Positions 8,386 through 17,384 of a DNA stretch of 63,092 bases are shown piece after piece. Positions within the stretch are counted from its first letter, which is position 1; every line of letters starts with the position of its first letter. The notes below the pieces were generated by a model, which ran no database searches, was not told the DNA's origin, and saw nothing but the letters and a program-made list of their open reading frames with translations. Made by a program: the position numbers and the translations under genes. The DNA comes from Pseudomonadota bacterium. GTDB taxonomy: Bacteria > Pseudomonadota > Alphaproteobacteria > SHVZ01. The stretch is from the NCBI GenBank assembly GCA_016195085.1, contig JACQAG010000071.1:1-63092 (forward strand), given 5' to 3'.

Positions 8386-10722
8386 TCAACCGCACTTCGA
8401 GTAGCCGCAGTCAAGGCATTGATCGCAGCCCTCCTGGCGAATGAGGCTGGGCTGGCTGCATTTGGGACAATGGCGCATGCGCCCGTCGGCGAGGCCGACG
8501 ACCTTGCGCTCGGCCAGCGCCGGGACTTGCCGCTCCGGCGGCTGCAGGAACCCGATGTCGATCATGTGATGCTCGATCACGTCGCCGATCGCCGCCAGGA
8601 GCGAGGGCACGTAGCGGCCGCCCATCCATTGCCCGCCGCGCGGATCGAAGACCGCCTTCAGCTCCTCGACTACGAAGGACACATCGCCGCCGCGCCGGAA
8701 CACCGCGCTGATCATGCGGGTCAAGGCGACGGTCCAGGCGTAATGCTCGGTGTTCTTCGAGTTGATGAACACCTCGAAGGGCCGGCGGCGGCCGTCCTGC
8801 ACGATGTCATTGATGGTGATGTAGATTGCGTGGTCGCTCTCCGGCCACTTGATCTTGTAGGTCTTGCCCGGCAGCTCCTCGGGGCGCTGGAGGGGCTGCG
8901 TCATGTAGACAACGCCGCCGGCATCGAAGTCGTCGGCGGGCTTGGCGGCGGCCGCCGTCGGCATGGTGAGCGGCAGCTCCGGCTGCGCCTTCGCCTGCTC
9001 GTCGGCATGCGCGTGCAGGACGGCGCCGGTCACCTCGTTCGGGCGATAGGTGGTGCAGCCCTTGCAACCGAGGTCGTAGGCCTGCTGATAGACGTCCTTG
9101 AACACCTCGAAGGGCAGGTCGGCGGGACAGTTGATGGTCTTCGAGATCGAGCTGTCGATGTATTCCTGGACGGCGGCCTGCATGACCACATGGTCGCCCG
9201 GCGACAATTGCTGGGCATCGACGAAATACTCCGGCAACGCCACGGTTTCGCCCTTGAGCCGATGGAACAGCCGATAGGCGGCATCGGCCACTTCTTCCTG
9301 CCGCCTGCTGCCGTCGGGCATCATGACCGACCTCGTGTGGCGGAAGCTGAACACCGGCTCCAGCCCCGAGGAGACATTGTCGGCCAAGAGCGAGATCGTG
9401 CCGGTGGGCGCGATCGAGGTCAAAAGCGCATTGCGCATGCCGTTCCGACGGATGGCGTCCTTGACGTCCTCCTCCAGGCCGCCGACGGTCTCGCTGGCGA
9501 GGTAGCGCTCGGCGTCGTAGAGCGGGAACGAGCCCTTCTCGGCGGCGATCTCGGAGGAGGCGAGATAGGCCGCGCGCCGCAAGGCCTTCATCCAGGCGCG
9601 CGTCAAGGTCACCGCCTGCTCGCTACCGTAGCGCGCCCGGCACATGATGAGCGCATCGGCGAGCCCGGTGACGCCGAGCCCGATCCGCCGCTTCGCCTCC
9701 GCCTCGGCCTTTTGCTGCGGCAAGGGGAAGCGCGAGACGTCGGTCACGTTGTCCATGAAGCGGACGGCGGTGCGTACCAGCGTGTCCAGGCGCTCGAGGT
9801 CGAGTGCCGCCGTCTCCTCGAATGGATCCTTAACGAGGCGCGCCAGATTGACCGAGCCCAACAGGCAGGCGCCATAGGGCGGCAATGGCTGCTCTCCGCA
9901 CGGATTGGTCGCTTGGATGCTCTCGCAATAATGGAGGTTGTTGCGACGGTTGATGCGGTCGATGAAGATCACGCCGGGCTCGGCATAGGCGTAGGTCGCG
10001 CGCATGATCTTGTCCCAGAGCTCGCGCGCCTGGACGGTGCGATAGGCAACGCCGCCGAAGCTGAGCGGCCAGGGCTGGTCCTGGCGGACCGCCGTCATGA
10101 ACGCATCCGTCACCAAGACCGAGAGATTGAACATCCGGAGCCGCCCGGGCTCGCGCTTGGCTTCGATGAAGGCTTCGATGTCGGGATGATCGCAGCGCAT
10201 GGTCGCCATCATCGCGCCGCGGCGGTGGCCGGCGCTCATGATGGTGCGGCACATCGCATCCCAGACATCCATGAAGGTGAGCGGACCCGAAGCATCCGCA
10301 CCCACGCCTTTCACCGGCGCGCCCTTCGGCCGTAAGGTGGAGAAGTCGTAGCCGATGCCGCCGCCCTGCTGCATGGTGAGCGCGGCCTCCTTCAAGTGCT
10401 CGAAGATCCCGCCCATGTCGTCGGGAATCGTGCCCATGACGAAGCAGTTGAAGAGGGTAACGGCGCGCGCCGTGCCGGCGCCGGCGATGATGCGACCCGC
10501 CGGCAGGAACTCGAAATCGGCCATGACCCCGTGAAAGCGCTCGGTCCAGAGCGCGCGGTCTTCCGGCTTCTCGGCCTCGGCGACGGCGGATGCCACCCGG
10601 CGCCAGGTCTCGTCGATGGTCTTGTCCACGGGCTGGCCGTCCGCGCTCTTGAAGCGATATTTCATGTCCCAGATCTGCTGGGAGATCGCGGCTACCTGCG
10701 TCATCTTCGGAAGCTCCACCAT
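8386..10722 (-). CDS. nrdJ: Adenosylcobalamin-dependent (class II) ribonucleotide reductase
   Basis: About 778 residues. It reduces ribonucleotides to deoxyribonucleotides with an AdoCbl-generated thiyl radical, independently of oxygen. Visible landmarks are the first redox cysteine in TLFNCFVMG, the active-site loop ATNPCGEQPLPP, the PTGT phosphate loop (SIAPTGTISLLADN), the GCKGCTTYRPNE cysteines, and a C-terminal CPKC...CDQCLDCGYSKCG cysteine cluster. No ATP-cone is obvious at the N-terminus. A TTG at 10737 and an ATG at 10704 are alternative starts; the ATG at 10704 has the better ribosome-binding site. A B12 adenosyltransferase at 23757 could supply its cofactor. Confidence 0.95.
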   Translation of the reverse strand: MVELPKMTQVAAISQQIWDMKYRFKSADGQPVDKTIDETWRRVASAVAEAEKPEDRALWTERFHGVMADFEFLPAGRIIAGAGTARAVTLFNCFVMGTIPDDMGGIFEHLKEAALTMQQGGGIGYDFSTLRPKGAPVKGVGADASGPLTFMDVWDAMCRTIMSAGHRRGAMMATMRCDHPDIEAFIEAKREPGRLRMFNLSVLVTDAFMTAVRQDQPWPLSFGGVAYRTVQARELWDKIMRATYAYAEPGVIFIDRINRRNNLHYCESIQATNPCGEQPLPPYGACLLGSVNLARLVKDPFEETAALDLERLDTLVRTAVRFMDNVTDVSRFPLPQQKAEAEAKRRIGLGVTGLADALIMCRARYGSEQAVTLTRAWMKALRRAAYLASSEIAAEKGSFPLYDAERYLASETVGGLEEDVKDAIRRNGMRNALLTSIAPTGTISLLADNVSSGLEPVFSFRHTRSVMMPDGSRRQEEVADAAYRLFHRLKGETVALPEYFVDAQQLSPGDHVVMQAAVQEYIDSSISKTINCPADLPFEVFKDVYQQAYDLGCKGCTTYRPNEVTGAVLHAHADEQAKAQPELPLTMPTAAAAKPADDFDAGGVVYMTQPLQRPEELPGKTYKIKWPESDHAIYITINDIVQDGRRRPFEVFINSKNTEHYAWTVALTRMISAVFRRGGDVSFVVEELKAVFDPRGGQWMGGRYVPSLLAAIGDVIEHHMIDIGFLQPPERQVPALAERKVVGLADGRMRHCPKCSQPSLIRQEGCDQCLDCGYSKCG

Positions 10723-10823
10723 CGGCGCCGAACCCAAGATCGCCCGCGGGCCGCTTGCACGCGGGGCATCTCGGCTCGAGGCCGGAGCGACGATACTTCG
10801 CCGATTTTACGCTATTGCGAGGG

Positions 10824-10852
10824 AAATGTACGGATCAGTAAGCCCGTGGTCA
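10824..10852 (-). promoter_or_regulatory. Sigma-70 type promoter for nrdJ
   Basis: Reading the minus strand, TTGACC (plus 10847-10852) is separated by exactly 17 nt from TACATT (plus 10824-10829). This would start transcription near 10817, about 95 nt upstream of the chosen nrdJ ATG. It is the best match to a housekeeping promoter in the 190-bp intergenic region. Confidence 0.55.
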
Positions 10853-10857
10853 AGCCA

Positions 10858-10872
10858 TGTTCCCGTTTCGTT
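10858..10872. promoter_or_regulatory. LexA-like half-site pair near nrdJ promoter
   Basis: The plus strand reads GTTC-N7-GTTT, one mismatch from the alphaproteobacterial SOS box GTTC-N7-GTTC. It sits about 6 bp upstream of the -35 hexamer of nrdJ. A single degenerate match of this kind can occur by chance, so this is only a candidate. Confidence 0.25.
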
Positions 10873-10912
10873 TTGTACCGGAACCGACCGCTAACGAATT
10901 GGTAAACAAAGA

Positions 10913-11665
10913 TTATCCTTGGTCGGCAGCGACGCCCCCAAGGGCGGGCTCGGAGCTGGCGGCGATGAGCCGGTTGGACACCGTCTCGATCGCCGTCTCC
11001 AGGCGCTCGGTGAAGGCGGCGCGTTTCAGCCCCGGCGGAATCGCCGGCAGGAAGACCAGCCGGATGGTGCCGGGCCGCTTGAGGAAACCCCGGCGGCCCC
11101 AATAGAGGCCCGAATCGAGCGCCACCGGCACCACCGGCACGCCGAGCTTGCCGTAGAGCGCCTGTACCCCCGGCAGATAGGCTTTGGATTCGCCGGGCGC
11201 GATCCTGGTTCCCTGAGGGAAGATCACGATCTGGCGGCCCGCTGCTGCGGCCCGCTCCGCCTGTCGGACCATGTACTTCAATGCCGAGGCATGTCCGCTG
11301 CGGTCGACCGAGATCATCCCTGCTCGGGCCGCATACCAGCCGTAGAAGGGGATGAGCAGGAGCTCGCGCTTCAGCACATAGGCGGGGTCTTCGAGAAAGA
11401 CGTTGAAGATGAAGGTGTCCCACGCGGATTGATGCTTGGCGGCGATGATCACCGCGCCCGTCGGCAGGTTCTCGCCTCCCTCGATCCGGTAGTCGAGGCG
11501 GCAGATCGCCTTCAAGAGCCACACCGCGCCTCTGGCCCAGAAGCGGGCGACGGCGATCAGCACCGTGCGACGGCAGGCGAGGCTCGGCGAGGCCACGACG
11601 ACAACGAGCGTCGTCCACAGATAGAAGGCGATGTTGAAGGCGAGCGAGCGCAGCCAGATGCTCAC
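10913..11665 (-). CDS. plsC: 1-acyl-sn-glycerol-3-phosphate acyltransferase
   Basis: A 250-residue membrane-associated acyltransferase of phospholipid synthesis, converting lysophosphatidate to phosphatidate. The catalytic motif is KHQSAWDTF (the HX4D block), followed by the acceptor-binding FPQGTR motif and a later PVVPVALDSG block. An N-terminal hydrophobic segment (FNIAFYLWTTLVVVVASP) anchors it. The GTG at 11665 overlaps the stop of the ydcF-like gene (GTGA), which favours this start over longer readings. It is the last gene of the ftsE-ftsX-ydcF-plsC operon. Confidence 0.92.
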   Translation of the reverse strand: MSIWLRSLAFNIAFYLWTTLVVVVASPSLACRRTVLIAVARFWARGAVWLLKAICRLDYRIEGGENLPTGAVIIAAKHQSAWDTFIFNVFLEDPAYVLKRELLLIPFYGWYAARAGMISVDRSGHASALKYMVRQAERAAAAGRQIVIFPQGTRIAPGESKAYLPGVQALYGKLGVPVVPVALDSGLYWGRRGFLKRPGTIRLVFLPAIPPGLKRAAFTERLETAIETVSNRLIAASSEPALGGVAADQG

Positions 11666-12312
11666 AGGACCGGGTCTCGCTCGTGCGCCCAGAGACCGCT
11701 CAGGCTCGAGCGTAGCCACGCGAACAGGAACTTGTTGAACTCGCTCGCGATCAGCTCCGCCGTCCCCGGCCAGCGCCACCAGGCATCCTGGCGCACATTG
11801 CTCGGAAAGACCGGGTTGGCGACGATCGCCGCATGCGGCAGCGCCCGGCGGAACTCGATGAGGCTGCGCGGCATATGGTAGCCGGAGGTCACCAAGCGAA
11901 GCGAGCGGAAGCCCTCCTTTGCCATCCAGCTTGCGCTCTCGGCGGCGTTGCCGACCGTGTCGCTGGCGCTGTAGCCGAGCGATACGCAGCAGGAGAGCAG
12001 TCCCCTGAGCTTCGGCTCATGGCCGGCGATCTCCGCCTTGACCACATCGGAGTGGACGCCGGAGATGAACAGCTTGCGCGCATGCCCCGAGGCCAACAGC
12101 TCGAGCCCGACGGAAACCCGTCGGCTGCCGCCGGTCAGCACCACGATCGCATCGGTCATGCTGTCGGCGTCTTCGACCTCGCGCGGCAGGCTCCCGGCAA
12201 AGAGGATGAGGCCGACGGTCCACACGAGGCCGAGGCCGACGACCGCAAAGGACAGCCAGCGCCAGAATCCGGCCTTGGGTCCGCGGAACGAGCCCGTCGC
12301 CAAGGTGGTCAT
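11662..12312 (-). CDS. ydcF: YdcF family (DUF218) membrane protein
   Basis: A 216-residue protein with one N-terminal membrane segment (residues about 19-41). It then has the DUF218 core: IVVLTGGSRRVSVGLELLASG, LFISGVH, TVGNAAESASW and LVTSGYHMPRS. E. coli YdcF binds S-adenosylmethionine, and ElyC/SanA relatives affect envelope integrity; the exact role here is unknown. The ATG at 12312 overlaps the ftsX stop and its own stop overlaps the plsC GTG. The gene is therefore translationally coupled on both sides. Confidence 0.85.
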   Translation of the reverse strand: MTTLATGSFRGPKAGFWRWLSFAVVGLGLVWTVGLILFAGSLPREVEDADSMTDAIVVLTGGSRRVSVGLELLASGHARKLFISGVHSDVVKAEIAGHEPKLRGLLSCCVSLGYSASDTVGNAAESASWMAKEGFRSLRLVTSGYHMPRSLIEFRRALPHAAIVANPVFPSNVRQDAWWRWPGTAELIASEFNKFLFAWLRSSLSGLWAHERDPVL

Positions 12313-13220
12313 GGCAGGCGCGCCAGCCGGCGCGCGACCGAGAGGCGCGCGGTCACGATGGCGATCAGGCTCGCCGAGAGGGGCAGCAGGCCGAGACTCG
12401 CCCATGCCAGCGGATCCAGCCCGAGGCCCGGTATCTGCGCCACGTGCACGACATCGAGGGCGCGGCCGATCGCGGCCAGCGTGAGGAGCGCCAAGCCGAG
12501 GCCGACGAGCCCACCCCACAGGCTCAGCCGGAAGACGTGATGGGCAAACTGGTTGGCGATGTAGCGGTCGCGCGCGCCGATGAGATGCAGGACTTCGACG
12601 ACGTCGTGATGGATGGCAAGGCCGGTGCGCGTGGCGAAGACGACGGCGGCGACCGCGACGATGCCGACGATGACGAGCACGATGCCCGCCAACGCCTCGA
12701 CGCTGCGCGCCAGCGCCGCCACACCGCCCAGCCATAGCCCGTGGTCGTCCAGCCGGCTGCCGGGAACCGCGGCGCTGAGCGCCTCGGCCAAGACCTTGAC
12801 GTCGATCTTGGCATCGCGCGCTAGGGAGACCTCGATGAGCGAGGGCAGCGGCAAGTCTTCGATGAGCCCGCCCTGGCCGAGCCAGGGTTCAATGAGCTTG
12901 AGCGTGGCGGCGCGGTCCAAGGCTTCGGCCTTCGCCACCCCCGGCGTCGCTCGTAGCAGCGTCACGGCACGCTGCACCCGCTCGCTCTGCAGGCGCGCTT
13001 CGGCGTTCGCGGCGTTTTGGGGCCTTGCGTTCTGGGATAGAGGGATCTCGACGGTGAGCGTGCCGGTGAGAGCCGCGTTCCAGCGCTCGATGACCGCGTG
13101 CACGCTGAAGGCGCCGGCGAGCGCCAGCGCCGCCAGGTAGACCATCGCGGCGGCGATGCAGGGGAGAAATCGCCCGCTGGCGTCGCCCGCCAGCGGCAGG
13201 TCGGAGCGTCGTCTCAGCAT
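12309..13220 (-). CDS. ftsX: Cell division protein FtsX (permease-like)
   Basis: A 303-residue integral membrane protein. Transmembrane helix 1 (about residues 24-46) is followed by a periplasmic loop and three C-terminal helices, the normal FtsX topology. With FtsE it forms an ABC-like complex that controls periplasmic peptidoglycan hydrolases at the septum. The ATG at 13220 lies 4 nt after the ftsE stop. The upstream in-frame codons overlap ftsE and are rejected. The gene overlaps ydcF by ATGA. Confidence 0.9.
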   Translation of the reverse strand: MLRRRSDLPLAGDASGRFLPCIAAAMVYLAALALAGAFSVHAVIERWNAALTGTLTVEIPLSQNARPQNAANAEARLQSERVQRAVTLLRATPGVAKAEALDRAATLKLIEPWLGQGGLIEDLPLPSLIEVSLARDAKIDVKVLAEALSAAVPGSRLDDHGLWLGGVAALARSVEALAGIVLVIVGIVAVAAVVFATRTGLAIHHDVVEVLHLIGARDRYIANQFAHHVFRLSLWGGLVGLGLALLTLAAIGRALDVVHVAQIPGLGLDPLAWASLGLLPLSASLIAIVTARLSVARRLARLP

Positions 13221-13224
13221 GGGA

Positions 13225-13905
13225 TCATGCCTGCGCCCGCCGTCGCGCCGGCACCTCGTAGAGATGCCCGTCTTCGAGATGGAGCTGAGGATGCTTGAAG
13301 CGCGCGACCAGGGCATCGTTGTGCGTGGCGATCAGCACGGTGGTGCCCATCTTGTTGAGCTCGTCCAGGAGGTACATGAGGCGCACCGCGATGCGGTCGT
13401 CGACATTGCCTGTCGGCTCGTCGGCCAAGAGCAGGCTTGGCCGGCCGATGACGGCGCGTGCGATGGCAATCCGCTGCTGCTGGCCACCCGACAAGGTCGG
13501 CGGCAGATCGTCCACATGCGCTCCCAGCCCGACCCAGGCTAGCAGCTCCGCCACATGATCGCGGATCTGGCTTTCCTTCGCTCCGGCCACGCGCAAGGGC
13601 AGCGCCACGTTGTCGAGGGCGGAGAGATGCGGCAGCAGGCGAAAGTCCTGGAAGACGACGCCGATGCGCCGCCTGAGCGCCGGCAGCTCGCCGCGCGGAA
13701 TCAGCGCTGCCTCCCGATCAAAGAGGACAATGCGGCCGCGCGCCGGCTTCAGCGCCAAATAAAGGAGCCTCAGCAAGGTCGATTTGCCGGCGCCGCTGGA
13801 GCCGGTCAGGAAATGGAATGAGCCTGGAGCGAGTTCGAAATTGAGCCCGCGCAGTACTTCCGGTCCCTGGCCATAGCGCGCGGCCACGTCCTCGAAGCGA
13901 ACCAC
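13225..13905 (-). CDS. ftsE: Cell division ATP-binding protein FtsE
   Basis: A 226-residue ABC ATPase. Walker A is GSSGAGKST (residues about 35-43), the Q-loop is VVFQDFRLLPH, the signature is LSGGQQQRIAIARA, Walker B is LLLADEPTGNVD and the switch His is in IATHND. It is the nucleotide-binding partner of the FtsX gene that starts 4 nt downstream. The start codon is GTG at 13905. No in-frame ATG lies closer to the conserved VRFEDV start. It diverges from the zinc-ribbon gene across a 234-bp region in which I find no clear promoter or structure. Confidence 0.95.
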   Translation of the reverse strand: MVRFEDVAARYGQGPEVLRGLNFELAPGSFHFLTGSSGAGKSTLLRLLYLALKPARGRIVLFDREAALIPRGELPALRRRIGVVFQDFRLLPHLSALDNVALPLRVAGAKESQIRDHVAELLAWVGLGAHVDDLPPTLSGGQQQRIAIARAVIGRPSLLLADEPTGNVDDRIAVRLMYLLDELNKMGTTVLIATHNDALVARFKHPQLHLEDGHLYEVPARRRAQA

Positions 13906-14139
13906 CGTATCGCTATCCTAGCAGGCTGCCTTCGTCATCGGCTGGATCGGCCGGAGCATCGCATGGCAGCCGCGTTTGCGTCCACAGCCGGGGGCAAATC
14001 CGTGCCGAGCTACGAACCCGCCGCCGGGGCGGCAGGCTGGAATTGGTTGCATCGCGACATGCGGGGATTGCTCAACAACCGGCTAGTCCCTATAGATCGA
14101 CGTAATTGGAACCGATTGGCGAGATTCGGCCCCTAATTC

Positions 14140-14805
14140 ATGATTCTGACCTGTCCGTCGTGCAGCAAGCGTTATGCGCTCGCCTCCAGCGCCGTCGGCG
14201 ACGAGGGGCGGAAGGTGCGCTGCGGCAATTGCGGCGAGACCTGGTTCCAAGCCCCGGCCGAGATCGAGGAGCAAGAGCCGGTCGACGTGATCGTGCCGCC
14301 GGCCGACGCGATCGAGCCGCCGCCCCTGCGGCGCGGCGCCAACCTGCCGGCGCTCCGCGGTCAGGCGCGGTCGGGCAGCGGGCGGCGCGGCTGGGCGGCT
14401 CTCGCTCTGGGTGCCGTCGTCCTCTTGCTGGGCGTCGTGCTCGGGCGCGAGCCCCTGGTTGCCGCCTGGCCACCCTCGGCGCGGCTCTACGAGGCGATCG
14501 GCATTCCGGTGCCGGCTCCAGGCGCCGGCTTGGCGCTCCGCGAGATCAACTCCGAGCGCAAGGTCGAAGCCGGCACGCCGGTCCTGGTGGTGATGGGCGA
14601 GATCGCCAACATGTCGACGGACGTGCGCGACGTACCGCCCTTGCGCGCGGCCTTGCGCGACTCGGGCCGCCACGAGCTGCAGAGCTGGGTGTTTCCCGCC
14701 GATACGCCGAGGCTCTTGCCAGGCGAGACTGTGCACTTCAAGAGCGAGTTCGCCAACCCGTCTGCCGAGGCGGTCGACCTCACCATTACCTTCAGCGGCG
14801 GGTGA
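14140..14805 (+). CDS. MJ0042-type zinc-ribbon, DUF3426 membrane protein
   Basis: A 221-residue protein. An N-terminal MJ0042 zinc ribbon (CPSCSKRYAL...VRCGNCGETW, residues 5-37) is followed by a Pro/Arg linker. One membrane helix follows (about 85-105, AALALGAVVLLLGVVLG). The C-terminal DUF3426 beta domain carries GEIANMSTDVRDVPPLRAAL. The four Cys residues are intact. This gene is regularly found divergent from ftsEX in alphaproteobacteria, but no function is established. It ends 8 bp before the convergent DUF4175 gene. Confidence 0.85.
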   Translation: MILTCPSCSKRYALASSAVGDEGRKVRCGNCGETWFQAPAEIEEQEPVDVIVPPADAIEPPPLRRGANLPALRGQARSGSGRRGWAALALGAVVLLLGVVLGREPLVAAWPPSARLYEAIGIPVPAPGAGLALREINSERKVEAGTPVLVVMGEIANMSTDVRDVPPLRAALRDSGRHELQSWVFPADTPRLLPGETVHFKSEFANPSAEAVDLTITFSGG

Positions 14806-14813
14806 GGGCGACG

Positions 14814-17384
14814 CTAAAACCGCCTGAGCAGCCGGTCGATATATTCACGCTCGATCGGCGGGCGGTTGGCCTCGCCGGCACGCCGGCGCAGCTCGTCGAA
14901 GATTTCCCGCGCGCGCTGCAGATCCGCCTCTTTGGGAATCTCCACATCGCCCTGGTCCATGCCGGCGGAATTGCGGGTGGTGCGGCCCAAAGGATCGCGG
15001 CCATCCCGGCTCGCCTGTCCGGGACGGGTGCCGGCGGGCCGGCCCTGGCCGTTGTTGTTGCCAGGGTCTGAGCCTGCCATCTGATTGGCGAGCTGATCGG
15101 CCAAGGCCTGGGCGCCTTGCTGCAGCTGGTCCAGAGCCTCGCCCTGCGGGCCCACGGCTTCGCCGGGCTGGGCCCGCTGGAGGGCTTCCGCCGCCTCCTT
15201 CATCGCCCGCTCGGCGCGGCCGAAGGGCTGCGGGATGTCGCCCATCTCGCCCATCTGGCGCATGAGCTCGCCCAGCATCCGCCGGATCGCTTCCTGGCTC
15301 TCGGCACCATTCTGCCCGGGCTGGCCCGGCTGGCCGCGCTGACCGCGCTGGCCCTGTTGGCCTTGCTGTCCCTGCTGACCTTGCTGACCTTGCTGTCCCT
15401 GCTGGTTGTTCTGGCGGTTGGCGTCCTGATAGGTCTGGTCCATGAGCTGGCGCTGGCGGCGGGCCAGATCCTGCAGGTTCTGCAGCATGCGCATCGCCTG
15501 CTGGGTCTTCGGGTCGCCCATCTGCGGCTGGGCCGCGCGCAAATTCTCCAGCATTTCGCGGAGCTGCGAGAGCAGCTGGCGCGCCGCCTCGCGATTGCCG
15601 CTTTTCAGCATCTCGCGCGCCCGATCCATGAGGCTCTGCAGATCCTGCCGGCTCAAGAGCTGCGCATTCGGCGGCAGCGGCTGCATGTCCTGCGGGCTCG
15701 CCTGCTGCTGCTGCTCCATCTGGCGCATCATCGCGTCCAGATATTGGTCGAGCGCCCGCTGCAGCTCTTCCATCAAGCGCTGCAGCTCCTTGTCCTCGGC
15801 ATTGCGGGCGAGCGCATCCTCCAGCCGCTGCTCGGCCATCCGGAGCTCGCGGAGCGCGGTCGACATCTCGCCATCCTCGACTCTGAGCGCGGTCTCCCAC
15901 AGCAATTGCTGCACGGCGGCCAGGCCCTCCTTGGTCCGATCGAGGCTGAGCCGGCCGACCGCCGATTTGAGCGAAAGGAAGGTGACGATGTCGTCGTAGT
16001 AGGTGCCAGGCCTGGATGCGATCTCGCCCAAGGCGGTGATCACCTGCTTGCGGCTGTCGGGCTCGATCGTGAGCCGCCGGCGCTCGGCCACGATCGCGCG
16101 CGCGACCGGATGGGTGAAGACCCGCTCCGGCAGCTTGAAGCGCTCGGGCTGGCTCTCGCCGGAGAGGCCGGCGACATTCTTTGCCACCAGCACCGCTTCC
16201 ACCGGCAGGCCGGCCCAGATATGCGCCGTCAGATCGTGGAAGCTGGCGCTCTGCGCCTGGTGCAAGCCCACGCCCGGCAGCGGCAGGGCGAGCTCGATCG
16301 TCTCCGTCTCCGCCTCCTCGTCCGTCTTGGCGCCGTCGCCGTCGCGCACGCGACGGATGCGGACCTGCACCGTCTCGATGCCGTATTCGTCGCTGGCGGT
16401 GTAGTCGAGCTTGAGGGCGGCGCGGTCGGTCTGCGAGGGCGGGCTGCGGAAGGCGATTGTGGGCGCGTGCTCGGGCAAGACTTGAATGGGCCAGGCGCCG
16501 AGCTCGGTTTGACCGCGCTTGACCACGAGCCGATCGCCCGTGGTGATGGTCGCCTGCACGCGGTGGCTCGTCGGTCCGATGCTCTCGAATTGCGTCGTCT
16601 CATCGCCGATGATCAAGGTGGGCGACGCGCTACCGCCATTCACCTGCGCCAGCACGCTCGAATGGGTCGGCACCGGGATGGGCTGCGCGGACTTCTGGGC
16701 GGCGGCATCGAGGAGGACCGGCGGGAGCCCGGTATAGGCCGGCGGGCTGATCCACAGATCGAGCGTCACCGGGCCGGCACCGGCGCCGGCGAGATTGGGC
16801 GACAGAGCGCGCTCCAGACGCAGCCAGCGATCCTCGGAAGAGGCGACGAGCGCCACCACCAGCACGAGGCCGAGAACCGCACGAAGGCCCCAAGGATCGA
16901 TCCGGGCGAGGCCCGCGGCGGGAAGGCCGACGCGCAAATGGCGCAAGCGCTCGATCAGCCGCTTGCGGTGCGTCTGCCACAGCGCCTGGGTCAAGGGGTC
17001 GTCGCCGCGGCCGACGAAATCGTCTTCGAGCTGGGTCAGCGGGCGGTGGATGAGGCCGCTGGCGGTTTCGACCCGCCGGCGGGCGGCATCAAAGCCGGGC
17101 AGGCTGAGGCGCCTCAGCCCATACCAGCAGGCGAACACCAGGCCGAGGCCGAATCCGGCGAGTGCGGCCGCATGGGCGATGCCGCCCAAGGCCGGCAGCA
17201 TGTCGAAGAGCGCCAGGGCGAGAAAGCTGCCGATGACCGCCAGCGCCGGCCACAACGCCGGCCACAGCCGCTCCCAGAAGAGCGTCACCCGCGCCAGCTG
17301 GAGCCGTTGGACGATGCGCCGGGCGAGGCGCGGCGGCAGATCGAGTCCGGCGGCGCCGAGAATCCCTCGCTCGCTGGTCGCCAT
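14814..17384 (-). CDS. DUF4175/TIGR02302 large membrane protein
   Basis: An 856-residue protein. Two N-terminal membrane helices (about 38-85) and a third near residue 170 are followed by a beta-rich periplasmic region (about 190-430). A long charged helical region (about 500-640, many Gln/Met/Arg heptads) follows. Next comes a Gln-Gly low-complexity stretch, and the end is LLRRF. Length and order match the alphaproteobacterial TIGR02302 family, whose function is unknown. It starts directly after the lysA stop with no gap, so it belongs to the argH-lptM-lysA transcription unit. Confidence 0.85.
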   Translation of the reverse strand: MATSERGILGAAGLDLPPRLARRIVQRLQLARVTLFWERLWPALWPALAVIGSFLALALFDMLPALGGIAHAAALAGFGLGLVFACWYGLRRLSLPGFDAARRRVETASGLIHRPLTQLEDDFVGRGDDPLTQALWQTHRKRLIERLRHLRVGLPAAGLARIDPWGLRAVLGLVLVVALVASSEDRWLRLERALSPNLAGAGAGPVTLDLWISPPAYTGLPPVLLDAAAQKSAQPIPVPTHSSVLAQVNGGSASPTLIIGDETTQFESIGPTSHRVQATITTGDRLVVKRGQTELGAWPIQVLPEHAPTIAFRSPPSQTDRAALKLDYTASDEYGIETVQVRIRRVRDGDGAKTDEEAETETIELALPLPGVGLHQAQSASFHDLTAHIWAGLPVEAVLVAKNVAGLSGESQPERFKLPERVFTHPVARAIVAERRRLTIEPDSRKQVITALGEIASRPGTYYDDIVTFLSLKSAVGRLSLDRTKEGLAAVQQLLWETALRVEDGEMSTALRELRMAEQRLEDALARNAEDKELQRLMEELQRALDQYLDAMMRQMEQQQQASPQDMQPLPPNAQLLSRQDLQSLMDRAREMLKSGNREAARQLLSQLREMLENLRAAQPQMGDPKTQQAMRMLQNLQDLARRQRQLMDQTYQDANRQNNQQGQQGQQGQQGQQGQQGQRGQRGQPGQPGQNGAESQEAIRRMLGELMRQMGEMGDIPQPFGRAERAMKEAAEALQRAQPGEAVGPQGEALDQLQQGAQALADQLANQMAGSDPGNNNGQGRPAGTRPGQASRDGRDPLGRTTRNSAGMDQGDVEIPKEADLQRAREIFDELRRRAGEANRPPIEREYIDRLLRRF
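15313..15405 (-). repeat. In-frame Gln-Gly tandem repeat within DUF4175 gene
   Basis: Near-identical 9-bp units encode consecutive G-Q-Q triplets, followed by GQRGQRGQPGQPGQNG. The repeat keeps the reading frame. Repeat number may vary between strains because the units are almost identical at the DNA level. Confidence 0.8.

Noticed and set aside
8371-10335. A 654-codon open frame antisense to nrdJ
   Set aside because: Complementary to an unmistakable class II reductase, with no motif of its own.
10738-10912. NrdR boxes or a cobalamin riboswitch upstream of nrdJ
   Set aside because: No ACACWATATATWGTGT-like pair and no B12-box-like sequence is visible in the short leader.
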